Origin: Erigeron canadensis
Taxonomy: Eukaryota; Streptophyta; Magnoliopsida; Asterales; Asteraceae
Reading direction: 5' to 3'
DNA length: 64,000 nt
Assembly: GCF_010389155.1 (NCBI RefSeq)
Contig: NC_057765.1
Coordinates: forward strand, 4,836,001 to 4,900,000
This document shows positions 41,439 through 54,025 of this stretch, in pieces; the stretch's first letter is position 1; each line of letters begins with the position of its first letter. The position numbers were made by a program, and so were the translations under genes. Below the pieces are notes generated by a model that had not been told where the DNA came from, did not search any database, and was given only the letters and a program-made list of their open reading frames with translations.

Positions 41439-44400
41439 GGAGTTCCTAGGAAACCTATTCATTTGTGGTACCTTGACAGTGGATGTTCCAGGCACATGAC
41501 AGGGGACAAGAAGCTCTTGTCCAATTATACTGGTATAAATGGGTCGTATGTTAGTTTTGCTGGTTCCAAGGGCGGCAACATCACCGGTCAAGGAGATGTC
41601 GTCAATGGACAACTAACTCTAGAAAGAGTTAACTATGTGGAACAACTTACTCACAATTTAATGAGTGTCTCACAGATCTGTGATAAGGGCAACAGTGTTC
41701 ATTTCACAGAAAAGGAGGCATACATCTTGAAGCCGGGTTTTGTTATTCCAGAAGAATGGATCATGCTCAAAGCTCCTAGGAAGAGAGACATCTATGGTTT
41801 ACTTTTAGGTGTTGATAATCCAAAGGAGCCCCTTTGTTTGTTGAGCAAGGCAAATGAGTCTGAATCTCTCCTATGGCATCGTCGAATGGGACATATCAAC
41901 TTTCGGAAGATGAATGAACTTATCAGTCTTGGGTTAGTTGACGGTGTGCCAGTTAAGAAGTTTGGGATGGAAGATAAGTGTGTACCGTGTTTGAAAGGGA
42001 AGCAACATAAGAATCCGCATAAATCCAAAGTACTCAACTCTATTTCCAAACCATTCGAATTACTTTATATGGATCTCTTTGGTCCTGTGAACAAAAGAAG
42101 CATTGGAGGGATGTCTTACTGTTTGGTGATCACTGATGATTACTCGAGGTACTCATGGGTATTTTTTCTGAAGACCAAGGATGAGACTGCCGAACGATTT
42201 ATGGATTTTGTCAAGCAAGTTGAAAATGTCCATGGAGTCAAAGTTAAGAGAATCAGGAGTGACAATGGTACTGAGTTCAAGAATAATACTATTACAGTAT
42301 TTTGCTTGACCAAAGGAATTCAACATCAGTACAGTGCACCATATGAGCCGCAACAGAATGGAGTGGCTGAACGGAAGAATAGGACTTTAATTGAGACAGC
42401 TAGGACGATGCTTGCTAATTCAGGGCTTCCTATTACTTTCTGGGGAGAGGCAGTGAATACAGCTTGTCACATTCTGAATCGGGTTTTGACAGTTAAACGA
42501 TTCAAGAAGACTAGTTATGAACTGTTGCACAACAAAAAGCCCAATTTACAGAATGTTGAGCCTTTCGGTGTTCCATGCACTTTTCTTAAAACTCTTCCTC
42601 AAGGGAAATTTGAACCAAAATCTGAGGAGGGTTTCTTTTTGGGTTATGTTCCAAGTACACCGATTAGGCGTGTGTACAATCAGAAGACTGGCAAAGTAGA
42701 TCTTGGTACAAATGTCATAATTGTCAGTCATAAACCTGCTGTACACCTTGGTCCCGCTAATAATTTTGATTATGATGGTGTCTTCACTTCTTTTCGTGGT
42801 CCTGTTTCTTTTGCAGGTGTTCCAACAGTGGAGGATGTCGTTACTCTTCATGATCCTCTGGATGGTGGACCGGTTTCTGGTTCTTCTTCTGTTTCCTCAC
42901 CAATAGTTGAGCCTACTTCTGAATCTGGAGAATCTAGTGGGACAAAAGTAGCAGATTCTACTTTAGAGCCTGCTCCTATAGTTCCTACTGATCCTTTGCA
43001 TGTACCTCTACCTGATTCTCCTTTCTATGATACTGATGACACGGAAGGTGAAACTCAGGAGGAGCCTAAAACTCCAGATTATAAAACTCCAGAGCAACAT
43101 GTGCAGACGAATTTGGGAGACGATCTTTCAGTCGATAAGGTTCCTCAAACTAGGGTCAACAAGGATCATCCAGTCGAGCAAATCATTGGTGATGCTTCTG
43201 CCTCTGTTCGCACGAGGAATCAATCTAAGAAATAGTCGTGTATGTTTGCTGAAGTTAAGGATACTGGGGCAATTACTTGGTACTTGTATTACTGCTTTAT
43301 CTCTCAGGTTGAGCCTAAAAATGTTGGTATGGCTCTTAAGGAACCGTCATGGGTTGAGGCGATGCAGAAGAATTGGCTCAGTTTCGAAAGCTTGAGGTAT
43401 GGAAGTTAGTTGACTTACCTCCGGGTGAATCTCCTTTAACAACGCGTTGGGTTTTTCGTTGTAAACGAGATGACAGAGGTGTAGTCACTCGAAATAAGGC
43501 TCGCTTGGTGGTTAGAGGATTTGAGCAACAAGAAGGTTTTGATTACGATGAGACATTTGCACCTGTAGCTAGACTTGAAGCTAGACTTGAAGCTATTCGA
43601 TTATTTCTGGCATATGCTAGTTATAAAGGTATTAAGGTGTATCAGCTTGATGTAAAGAGTGCCTTCTTGTATGGAGACATTAAAGAAGAAGTGTATGTAG
43701 AACAACCTGCCGGGTTTGAGGATCCAGACTTTCCTAATAAAGTATATCGTCTCGATAAGGCTTTATATGGTTTACATCAGGCTCCTCGATCGTGGTATGA
43801 AAAATTGTCCACACATTTGAAGGAAAGTGGTTTCACTAGAGGTTCTATCGACAGTACGTTGTTTATTAAATGGAAAGGGAAGGACTACTTGCTTGTACAG
43901 GTTTATGTCGATGACATCATTTTTGGTTCATCTGATGACAAAATGTGCAAGGAATTTGAACAGAGCATGAAGGCTAAGTTTGAGATGAGTGTTATGGGGG
44001 AATTAACCTTCTTCCTTGGCCTACAGGTGGATCAACTGAAGGATGGCTTCTTTATACATCAGACCAAGTATGTCAAAGATCTTCTTACTAGGTTTCGAAT
44101 GTCTGATGCTAAGGATGTTGTTACTCCTATTAAGACTAATCATGGGTTTTGTCCTAATAAGCCTAATGATCCATCCGTCGATGCCACTCAATATCGAGCT
44201 ATCATTGGATCCTTGATGTATCTGACAGCCTCACGTCCAGATATTACCTTTGCTGTTTCTATGTGTGCTAGATATCAGGCTAATCCGAAAGAGTCTCACT
44301 TGAAAGCTGCGAAAAGGATTCTTCGTTATGTGAAAGCCAGACCTCGTCTAGGTCTTTGGTATCCCATGTGTGGTTCCTTTGACTTCGTAGCTTATACTGA

Positions 44401-44851
44401 TTCGGATTATGGTGGTGACAACTCGGATAGGAAATCAACGTCAGGTGGATGTCAGCTTTTAGGGGGGAGAATTGTATCATGGCAGTGCAAAAAGCAGACA
44501 TCTGTTGCACAGTCTTCCTGTGAAGCAGAGTACATTGCTGCTGGATATTGCTGTTCTCAGGTGCTTTGGATACAGCAACAATTGCGCGATTATGGTATGA
44601 ATATCTCTAATACTCCTATCTGTATTGATAATAAGTCTGCCATAGATATTACCAAGAATCTGAAAAACTTTAAAGTCACCAAGCACATAGATATAAAGTA
44701 TCATTTCATACGTGACTGTTTTGAGAAAAAGCTTATTCATTTAGAAAAGGTTATTACTGATGATAATCTTGCTGATCTATACACTAAAGCTTTTGATGGA
44801 CCTCGTCTTGAGTTGTTATTTCAACTCAATGGTATGAAGAATGTCGAGTAG
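41439..44851 (+). pseudogene. Copia pol of C: protease, integrase, RT, RNase H
   Basis: In frame with gag but separated by TAA (41415) and TAG (41436). Protease: LWYLDSGCSRHMTG (from 41463). Integrase: zinc region WHRRMGHINFRKM to CVPCLKGKQHK, then MDLFGPV, RSDNGTEF and PQQNGVAERKNRTL, so D-D-E is complete. TAG at 43233 ends this part. A frameshift near 43367 leads into RT: RWVFRCKRDDRGVV, YQLDVKSAFLYG and YVDDIIFGS (43904). A 12-bp in-frame duplication gives ARLEARLEAIR. RNase H: YTDSDYGGDNSDRKSTSGG and SSCEAEYIAAG. The stop is at 44849. RT/RNase H is open over 492 codons. Confidence 0.88.
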
Positions 44852-47125
44852 TTTCTCTCAAAGAACTTAAAGTTATTTTTTTTGTGTCTTTGTAGTGTAA
44901 GTCGTACATAGATAGAGTCATAAAAAATACAAAAGAGTTGTCTTAGTATAAGTTTGTATATATCTAGTGTCAGAAAAATACAAAAAATTGAAAAATAGAA
45001 AATCCAAAAATATGAATAAAGTAAGGTTACTGCGCTAAATGATGAGAAGTGACGATACTTTAGCTTTTAAGCCTGCTTAATCGTATTATAACTGATTAGT
45101 TCAGTGATTACAATTTGGGATATATCGGTAGATACAAAGTACCAAGGTTTCATTCAATCTGAACTTAAATTATATAATGTTCTTGTGGGAAACATATTCA
45201 GATATATGGCTGAGATTGCTTGCTTTTCAGTAATGAATTGATCTAGTCCTTAAATTTTGTGAAAGATCTAGCATTACTATAAGATTTGTTCAATGAATAG
45301 GCAAGAACCTCTACCAATCATGAGCATAAAAGTAAATGTGATATTGTTATGCAAATCAATTGAATGCAACTTAAGGGGCTAATGTGGTCTTTGAGATTCG
45401 GACAAGTATGTCCTCGGGGTATCTTTGTATACCTAGCCCACCTAAAGCTTCCAACTTGGGATAGGTTGTCAGAAAGTTCGCTACATGGATCTCATAGAAA
45501 ATCACGGGTTCCTTATAAATCATGAAATGCAGAAGCAAATATGTGAAATCACAAAGTAATTCAATTCAGTTATCCACAAAGTGTCTCATGATTGTTAAGG
45601 ATGTTCTTGAATATATTGAATATTTTTTATCTTAGTGCTTGTATCGATTACGAAAGTATATCTGAATGTGGGTTACATAAGTTCGCAAACTATTCAAATG
45701 GCATATTAGGCTACTCGGTTACATGGTGACTGTCCTTGGTCAGGGTATGTCGAAAGTGTCATAACTTAAAGGAAACTGGGTGTACCGAGTGTTTAAGAGG
45801 ACAAACATACCAGTAATCGCTATTGGGTCACGGTTCATAACGTATAATAAGAGAATTATTTCTCACCCGCAGGCTTATGTAACATGCTAAACTGATCTAA
45901 TCAGCAGTAATCACGCTTAATGTGAATAATGTATAAAGTCTAGTTAATTAGAATTTAGATTAGTTTATTATTCTGCAATTTTTATTCTTTTTAATTGAGT
46001 CAAAATAGTATTTTTATAAGTTCTTATTGCACAAGAGATCCTATTCAAATTCTGAGTATATGTTTTGCTGAATTCCTTCATGTGAATTTTTAATGAGGTT
46101 GTGTAGATTGTTTACAAAGAATATTTTCTAATATGGACATTAATTTGTTTAAGTTTAGAAAATGATATTTTCAAGTGTTATGTGAAATGTCAAAGTTAGT
46201 TGAAATTTCATAATTTTCACTTGTCACCAAGTTATTAATCGGGTTTGTTTAAATTTGTGTTTTGACATTTTAGGGTTTACCAAGAAATGACCTCCCTTGA
46301 TCTTTTGTTAGATTTTTAGTTATTTCATATTTGTTAACCCTGATTGAGTGTGATTGTAACTTGACTTTTCTGCATTATACTGTTTGTTCTCAATGCGTTG
46401 ATGAGTTCTGTGGTAAGTGTGCAGTGTTCAGGTTAAGAAGATAACGTTGGAATGCTGATTTCTGTTACTACATTGTTATTTACACGGATGATATCATGAT
46501 GATAAGATCCTTGGTGTGTAGTGATCGTATTTGTGATGCAGATTTGAGCATGTAAAGGATGAATACATGAACTTGTTTTTGGAATAGTTATTTATTTATA
46601 ATTCATGTATTTAATGAAAATAATCAAATTTGACACTAGTTTCTTTTGAATTTCATGTTGTGATTTATGACAACCTTTTGGATAGTTTCCTAAGTTCTTC
46701 AGTGAATTTGTGTTCGATTGTTCATTGTTTGTTAGTTTTGTAGACGGCATGTAGTATGGGACTTAAGTGTTTCAAGATGGTTTGCTGTCATGCATATCTA
46801 TGATCCAAGGAAGTTCTCGGTGTCATAATCAAATTGGTAATGAGGTTCATATTTAAATTGATTATTTTCAGGTTTGTTTATGGATAGCGTTTAAACCATG
46901 GGTTTTCATTCAAGATTATAATGTTCGGTTATCTACTTACATTATGATTATGAATTTGGGTGATAAGCACGTTTTTAGTACAAGGCATGAACAGGTTGCT
47001 TTCTAACAAGTTTTTGCTATGTACAGATTGTGATAAATGGTTGTGTTTTGGAAGATTGCTTGGATGAAAATCTGAAAATTTTTCAGAAACTTGCTGAAAT
47101 CTGGAATATTTTCTGATTTGTTCTT
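44852..47125. other. Long non-coding spacer after C pol
   Basis: AT-rich, no open frame that I recognise. Sequence from 45017 onward is repeated right of the gap. It probably holds untranslated sequence before the accessory gene; no function visible. Confidence 0.5.
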
Positions 47126-47246
47126 ACGAAGATAACTGTTATCTTCGTTCGAAACAATTTTGTTCAACGAAGGATATCTTCGTTTGGCTACTTCGTTTGT
47201 GAAGTTAAGCCCGACCCATATTGGTCCATTGTTATTTCCATATATA
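47126..47246 (+). promoter_or_regulatory. Palindromes plus TATA before C accessory ORF
   Basis: ACGAAGATAAC-T-GTTATCTTCGT (47126-47148), AACGAAG-GATAT-CTTCGTT (47166-47184) and ACTTC...GAAGT (47190-47205), then an AAGCCCGACCCA stretch and TATATA at 47241-47246. The C LTR has the same order: AACGAAG palindromes, AAGCCCAGC, TATATATA. This looks like a second copy of the LTR promoter layout. The second contig repeats it at about 51419-51545. Confidence 0.6.
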
Positions 47247-47379
47247 GGGGTTTTTCTTCGTTGTTCTTCATCAACGAAAAAACTCTCATTTTCTTTCGAG
47301 CAAAACCTAAAACCCAACTCTTTTCTTTTCTCTCACTCTAATTCGTTTTTCTTGATTCGTTGTGCAAACTGTGATCTAA

Positions 47380-48014
47380 GTAAGTGTTTGATGTTCTTTT
47401 CATTCACGAAAACGATTTAGGTTTTCCATGTATCTTCGATTTGATTTGTTTTGATTATGTTTATAATTCTTGTAATCATTCACCTGGTTTACTCAAACGA
47501 ATTTAGACTGGTGAAACGAATTTAGACTTTAGTTCAAACGAATTTAGATTGTGCACATGGACTTAGATTTTGAATTGAACGAATTTAACTTGGTACAAAC
47601 GAAGTTACTTTAGATGATGCCTTACGAACTTAGACCTAAGTTGATAAGGAACGAACTTAGCTAAGTTTAACACCTTCGGTTTATTCAAACGAACTTAGAC
47701 TTCGTTTATAAGTTACGAACTTAGAAATAAGTTTATAACTTACGAACTTGCATGTACAATTTAGACTTTACGAACTTAAATTCGCTAGGTGAAATTTAAG
47801 TTTAATCTTATGAACTTAAGATCTATTTCATTAGTTATTGCTTACGATTTAGCTTCTATCTTCGTTCTATATACTTAACGAATTTATTGTTTTCTTCGTT
47901 CAGTCTTATTTTGCGAAATTATGGATTAGGGTTTTTCAAATTAGGGTTTTTCAATTCTGCAATTCATTTATCGTGATTATTTATTTGTTTTCGATATTTT
48001 GGTTGGTTTTGCAG
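47380..48014 (+). other. Predicted leader intron before C accessory ORF, with ACGAA(C/T)TTAG repeats
   Basis: 635 nt from CTAA/GTAAGTG to GGTTTTGCAG, ending two bases before ATG 48017. It contains about 15 dispersed copies of ACGAACTTAG or ACGAATTTAG (about 47505-47885). The second contig has the same sites (51675 and 52318). Confidence 0.6.
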
Positions 48015-48016
48015 AA

Positions 48017-49262
48017 ATGGCTCTCGCTCCACGTCATTTTGTGAAAAAGCATAATCTTGCACTGAATCTAGATCCCGATCAGCACAATTGCGAGCATTTT
48101 CATGAAATGTTCAACTATATTGCTCGCTCGCGATTATCTTTTGCTTTTTGTGATCGCCAAGACTGGTTAGGCAGTATATTGATTCTTTCTGGTCCACTGC
48201 TCATGAAGTCATGGTTGAAGAACAGAGTTTTGTACGTGCTACTATTGAAGGCACATCTTTTGATTTCAATGCTGAATCGCTCCGCACTATTTTACATCTA
48301 GGAGCAGAACCAGACGTCGAAGAAGGAAACGTTGAGATGACATACGAGTTCGCACTTCTTCTTCGTTGCTTTCAAAGGATGGGATTTTTGGACAGGTCAA
48401 GCTTCCTTTCGACAAAAGTGGGTTTCAGGAACGATGGCGTTATCTAGCATATGCATTGCTCGTCTGTTTGAGCAATCGCAAGGCTGGATTTGATCAACTG
48501 TCTGCTCAGATTGCATCGCAGATGGTTGCTTTGGTATATAATCGACCTTATCCTTTCTCCCGATACTTTTATCAAGAGTTTATTGATCAGATTAACGCTA
48601 GGGGAGAAAGCGATTTCTTTTGTATCCTCGCTTTGTGATGGCTATAGTTAGACATTTTTTCCTGACTTAGTATATGACCAAGGTCCTCGCTACGTTCTTC
48701 ATGCTTGCCTTCGCGTCTTTTTGCTGATCTTGAAGCCAATACGAGTATGTGGCTGGTCTCCATGATCCACCACTTTTTGGTCACCTGATTAATCCAAACT
48801 ATCGATCTCGTCTTGAGAATGATATGTTTGTGGATGATGTTGATGCCGATTCTGATTCTGGTTCTTCTGAGTGTTCTGTTGATGGTTCTGATGATGATTC
48901 AGGGGATGAGTCTGCTGGTTCGGATGATGGACATGATGGAGATGATGTTGATAGTTCCAACGGTTCTGCGGCTACAAATGCGACAGACACAGATGATTCT
49001 GCTGCTGCTGAACGTCGAACTAAGATGATTCATGACGTCGTGGCTGCTTCTGAAAGTGATCATTCGCATCAGTCGTTTAATCAGAGGTTGTTGCGTTCAT
49101 AGAGAGCGTAGAAGCAAGACTTGTCATGCTATTCCTGCTATTTCAGATTCAACTAACTCCACTCCTGCTGCGGCTGAGATTGATCCTGATGTTGCAGCTC
49201 AGCATGATTCTGAATTACGTGAGATTTTTGAGATATGGAGATCCTGTAAACAGAGCAAGTCG
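48017..49262 (+). pseudogene. C accessory ORF, left contig copy (runs into gap)
   Basis: Starts MALAPRHFVKKHNLALNLDP, continues through IARSRLSFAF, then IEGTSFDFNAESLRTILHLG and KAGFDQLSAQIASQMVALVY, and an acidic Asp/Ser-rich region. Frameshifts occur near 48160, 48390 and 48610 and elsewhere, and the other copy lacks several of them, so many are probably sequencing error. The start codon region is better preserved here than in the right copy. It belongs to the same locus as 52320-54025. Confidence 0.65.
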
Positions 49263-49362
49263 NNNNNNNNNNNNNNNNNNNNNNNNNNNNNNNNNNNNNN
49301 NNNNNNNNNNNNNNNNNNNNNNNNNNNNNNNNNNNNNNNNNNNNNNNNNNNNNNNNNNNNNN
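49263..49362. other. Assembly gap, exactly 100 N
   Basis: A 100-N run is a conventional placeholder for a gap of unknown size. The sequence before it is repeated after it. Confidence 0.98.
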
Positions 49363-52300
49363 AAGTAAGGTTAACTGCGCTAAATGATGAAAGTGACGAT
49401 ACTTTAGCTTTTAAGCCTGTTAATCGTAAATATACTGATTAGTTCAGTGATTACAATTGGGATATATCGTAGACACAAGTACCAAGGTTTCATTCAATCT
49501 GAACTTAATTATAAATGTTCTTGTGGGAAACATATTCAGATATATGGCTGAATTGCTTGCTTTTCAGTAATGAATTGATCTAGTCCTTAATTTGTGAAAG
49601 ATCTAGCATTACTAAAGATTTGTTCAATGAATAGGCAAGAACCTCTACCAATCATGAGCATAAAAGTAAATGTGATATTGTTATGCAAATCAATTGATGC
49701 AACTTAGGGGCTAATGTGGTCTTTGAGATTCGGACAAGTATGTCCTCGGGTATCTTGTATACCTAGCCTACCTAAAGCTTCCAACTTGGATAGGTTGTCA
49801 GAAAGTTCGCTACATGGATCTCATAGAAAATCACGGGTTCCTTATAAATCATGAAATGCAGAAGCAAATATGTGAAATCACAAGTAATTCAATTCAGTTA
49901 TCCACAAAGTGTCTCATGATTGTTAAATGTTCTTGAATATATTGAATATTTTTTATCTTAGTGCTTGTATCGATTACGAAAGTATATCTGAATGTGGTTA
50001 CATAAGTTCGCAACTATTCAATGGCATATTAGGCTACTCGGGTTACATGGTGACTATCCTTGGTCAGGTATGTCGAAAGTGTCATAACTTAAAGAAACTG
50101 GGTGTACCGAGTGTTTAAGAGGACAAACATACCGGTAATCGCTGTTGGGTCACGGTTCATAACGTATAATAGAGAATTATTTCTCACCCGCAGGCTTATG
50201 TAACATGCTAAACTGATCTAATCAGCAGTAATCACGCTTAATAATAATGTATAAAGTCTATTAATTAGAATTTAGATTATTTATTATTCTGCATTTTTAT
50301 TCTTTTTAATTGAGTCAAAATAGTATTTATAAGTTCTTATTGCACAAGAGATCCTATTCAATTCTGAGTATATGTTTTGCTGAATTCCTTCATGTGAATT
50401 TTTAATGAGGTTGTGTAGATTGTTTACAAAGAATTTTTCTAATATGGACATTATTTGTTTAAGTTTAGAAAATGATCTTTTCAAGTGTGTGAAATGTCAA
50501 AGTTATTGAAATCTCATAATTTTCACTTGTCACCAAGTTATTAATCGGTTTGTTTAAATTTGTGTTTTGACATTTTAGGGTTTACCAAGAAATGACCTCC
50601 TTGATCTTTGTTAATTTTTAGTTTTTCATATTTGTTAACCCTGATTGAGTGTGATTGTAACTTGACTTTTCTGCATTATACTGTTTGTTCTCAATGCTTT
50701 GAGTTCTGTGGTAAGTGTGCAGTGTTCAGGTTAAGAAGATAACGTTGGAATGCTGATTTCTGTTACTACATTGTTATTTACACGGATATATCATGATGAT
50801 AAGATCCTTGGTTGTAGTGATCGTATTTGTGATGCAGATTTGAGCATGTAAAGGATGAATACATGAACTTGTTTTGGAATAGTTATTTATTTATAATTCA
50901 TGTATTTAATGAAAATAATCAAATTTGACACTAGTTTCTTTTGAATTTCATGTTGTGATTTATGACAACCTTTTGGATAGTTTCCTAAGTTCTTCATGAA
51001 TTGTGTTCGATTGTTCATTGTTTGTTAGTTTTGTAGACGGCATGTAGTATGGGACTTAAGTGTTTCAAGATGGTTTGCTGTCATGCATATCTATGATCCA
51101 AGGAAGTTCTCGGTGTCATAATCAAATTGGTAATGAGGTTCATATTTAAATTGATTATTTTCAGGTTTGTTTATGGATAGCGTTTAAACCATGGGTTTTC
51201 ATTCAAGATTATAATGTTCGGTTATCTACTTACATTATGATTATGAATTTGGGTGATAAGCACGTTTTTAGTACAAGGCATGAACAGGTTGCTTTCTAAC
51301 AAGTTTTTGCTATGTACAGATTGTGATAAATGGTTGTGTTTTGGAAGATTGCTTGGATGAAAATCTGAAAATTTTTCAGAAACTTGCTGAAATCTGGAAT
51401 ATTTTCTGATTTGTTCTTACGAAGATAACTGTTATCTTCGTTCGAAACAATTTGTTCAAACGAAGGATATCTTCATTTGGCTAACTTCGTTTGTGAAGTT
51501 AAGCCCGACCCATAGTTGGCCATTGTTATTTCCATATATAAGGGGTTTTCTTCTTTACTTCTTCATCAAACGAAAAAAATACTCTCATTTTCGAGCAAAA
51601 CCCTAAAACATAAACTCTTTTCTTTTCTCTCACTCTAATTCGTTTTCTGATTCGTTGTGCAAACTGTGATCTAAGTAAGTGTTTGATGTTCTTTTCATTC
51701 ACGAAACGATTTTTTCCATGTATCTTCGATTTGATTTGTTTTGATTATGTTTATAAATTCTTGTAATCATTCACCTGGTTTACTCAACGAATTTAGACTT
51801 GTGCAAACGAATTTAGACTTTAGTTCAAAACGAATTTAGATGTGTGCACATGGACTTAGATTTTGAATTGAACGAATTTAACTTGGGTACAAACGAAGTA
51901 ACTTTAGATGATGCCTTACGAACTTAGACCTAAGTTGATAAGGAACGAACTTAGCTAAGTTTAACACCCTTCGTTTATTCAAACGAACTTAGACTTCGTT
52001 TATAAGTTACGAACTTAGAAGATAAGTTATATAACTTACGAACTTGCATGTACAATTTAGACTTTACGAACTTAAAATTCGCTAGGTGAAAATTTAAGTT
52101 TAATTCTTATGAACTTAAGATCTATTTTCATTTAGTTATTGCTTACGAATTTAGCTTCTATCTTCGTTCTATATACTTAACGAATTTATTGTTTATCTTC
52201 GTTCAGTCTTATTTTGCGAAATTATGGATTAGGGTTTTTCAAATTAGGGTTTTCAATTCTGCAATTCATTTATCGTGATTATTTATTTTGTTTCGATATT

Positions 52301-53569
52301 TGTGGTTGGTTTTGGCAGAATGGCTCTCCTCCACCTCAGTTTGTGAAAAGCATAATCTTGCACTGAATCTAGATCCCGATCAGCACAATTGCGAGCATTT
52401 TCATGAAATTTCAACTATATTGCTCGCTCGCGATTATCTTTTGCTTTTTGTGATTCGCCAGACTGGTTAGGCATATATTGATTCTTTCTGGTCCACTGCT
52501 CATGAAGTCATGGTTGAAACAGAGTTTTGTACGTGCTACTATTGAAGGCACATCTTTTGATTTCAATGCTGAATCGCTCCGCACTATTTTACATCTAGGA
52601 GCAGAACCAGACGTCGAAGAAGAGGAAGACGTTGAGATGACATACGAGTTCGCACTTCTTCTTCGTTGCTTTCAAAGGATGGGATTTGTTGGACAGGTCA
52701 AGCTTCCTTTCGACAAAGTGGGTTTCAAGGACGATGGCGTTATCTAGCATATGCATTGCTCGTCTGTTTGAGCAATCGCAAGGCTGGATTTGATCAACTG
52801 TCTGCTCAGATTGCATCGCAGATGGTTGCTTTGGTATATAATCGACCTTATCCTTTCTCCCGATACTTTTATCAAGAGTTTATTGATCAGATTAACGCTA
52901 GGGGGAGAAAGCGATTTCTTTTGTATCCTCGCTTTGTGATGGCTATAGTTAGACATTTTTGTCCTGACTTAGTATATGACCAAGGTCCTCGCTACGTTCT
53001 TCATGCTTGGCCTTCGCGTCTTTTTGCTGATCTTGAAGCCAATACGAGTAATGTGGCTGGTCTCCATGATCCACCACTTTTGGTCACCTGATTAATCCAA
53101 ACTATCGATCTCGTCTTGAGAATGATATGTTTGTGGATGATGTGATGCCGATTCTGATTCTGGTTCTTCTGAGTGTTCTGTTGATGGTTCTGATGATGAT
53201 TCAGGGGATGAGTCTGCTGGTTCGGATGATGGACATGATGGAGATGATGTTGATAGTTCCAACGGTTCTGCGGCTACAAATGCGACAGACACAGATGATT
53301 CTGCTGCTGCTGAACGTCGAACTAAGATGATTCATGACGTCGTGGCTGCTTCTGAAAGTGATCATTCGCATCAGTCGTTTAATCAAGAGGGTGTTGCGTT
53401 TCATAGAGAGCGTAGAAGCAAGACTTGTCATGCTATTCCTGCTATTTCAGATTCAACTAACTCCACTCCTGCTGCTGCTGAGATTGATCCTGATGTTGCA
53501 GCTCAGCATGATTCTGAATTACGTGAGATTTTTGAGGATATGGAAGATCCTGTAAACAGAGCAAGTTCG
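49363..53569 (+). repeat. Second copy of 45017-49262, probably unmerged contig overlap
   Basis: Starts AAGTAAGGTTAACTGCGC, matching 45017, and tracks the left copy to its very end: the left contig stops at ...AGCAAGTCG and the right continues ...AGCAAGTTCGGATTG at 53569. Differences are mostly single-base gains or losses in short runs. Confidence 0.88.
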
Positions 53570-54025
53570 GATTGTCCGGTGAAGAGGCAAGGGAGTGGTG
53601 AACTTCAATATACCAGAATTAAGCGTCGACGTGTTGTTGAAGCTTCTTCTGTAGCAATGCCTGATCCTCCAAGACCGACTGCTGCTGTTGCTCCTGTTCT
53701 TGGTCGTCGTGTTGATCTTTTGGAGACCAGAGTTCGCACTTTGGAGTCTGATCTCACTGATACTCGCGCTGCCTTAACTTTTTGATCAACTGGGTCAAGA
53801 ATCAAGGGGGAGAAGTTCCTGAAGAGGTCTGCAGATTGTCAGCGGTTCAACCAAGACGTCAGAATGACGATGATGATGCTGATAATGCTGGTGAAAGGAA
53901 TGTTTCTCGCCCAGTTGAAGATAGAGGAAAGGGTGCAGCGATCGAGGGGGAGACAGGAGGTGATACTTCTCAGCAAGGTGCTTCTGGTTCTGGTGCTGGT
54001 CCTTCTGGTGCTCCTCGTGATTCAG
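52320..54025 (+). pseudogene. Sirevirus-type accessory ORF of C, first coding exon
   Basis: The env-position protein of C. N-terminal half: NLALNLDPDQHNCEHFHE, FVRATIEGTSFDFNAESLR, a helical region with LAYALLVCLSNRKAGFDQL, YFYQEFIDQINARG and LYPRFVMAIVRHFCPDL. Then an acidic Asp/Ser/Gly region, a basic KRRRVVEAS segment that could be a nuclear signal, and a short coiled coil LGRRVDLLETRVRTLESDL. A Gly/Ser-rich end reads to the predicted donor at 54026. Frameshifts near 52345, 52440, 52745, 53090 and 53780 break it; several are absent from the left copy. The layout matches the N-terminal part of the D accessory ORF. Function unknown; no signal peptide or membrane segment is evident. Confidence 0.65.

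Noticed and set aside
49363..53569. A real tandem duplication of the C 3' region
   Set aside because: The position relative to the N gap and the single-base indel pattern fit an unmerged contig overlap better; kept as a finding about the assembly.
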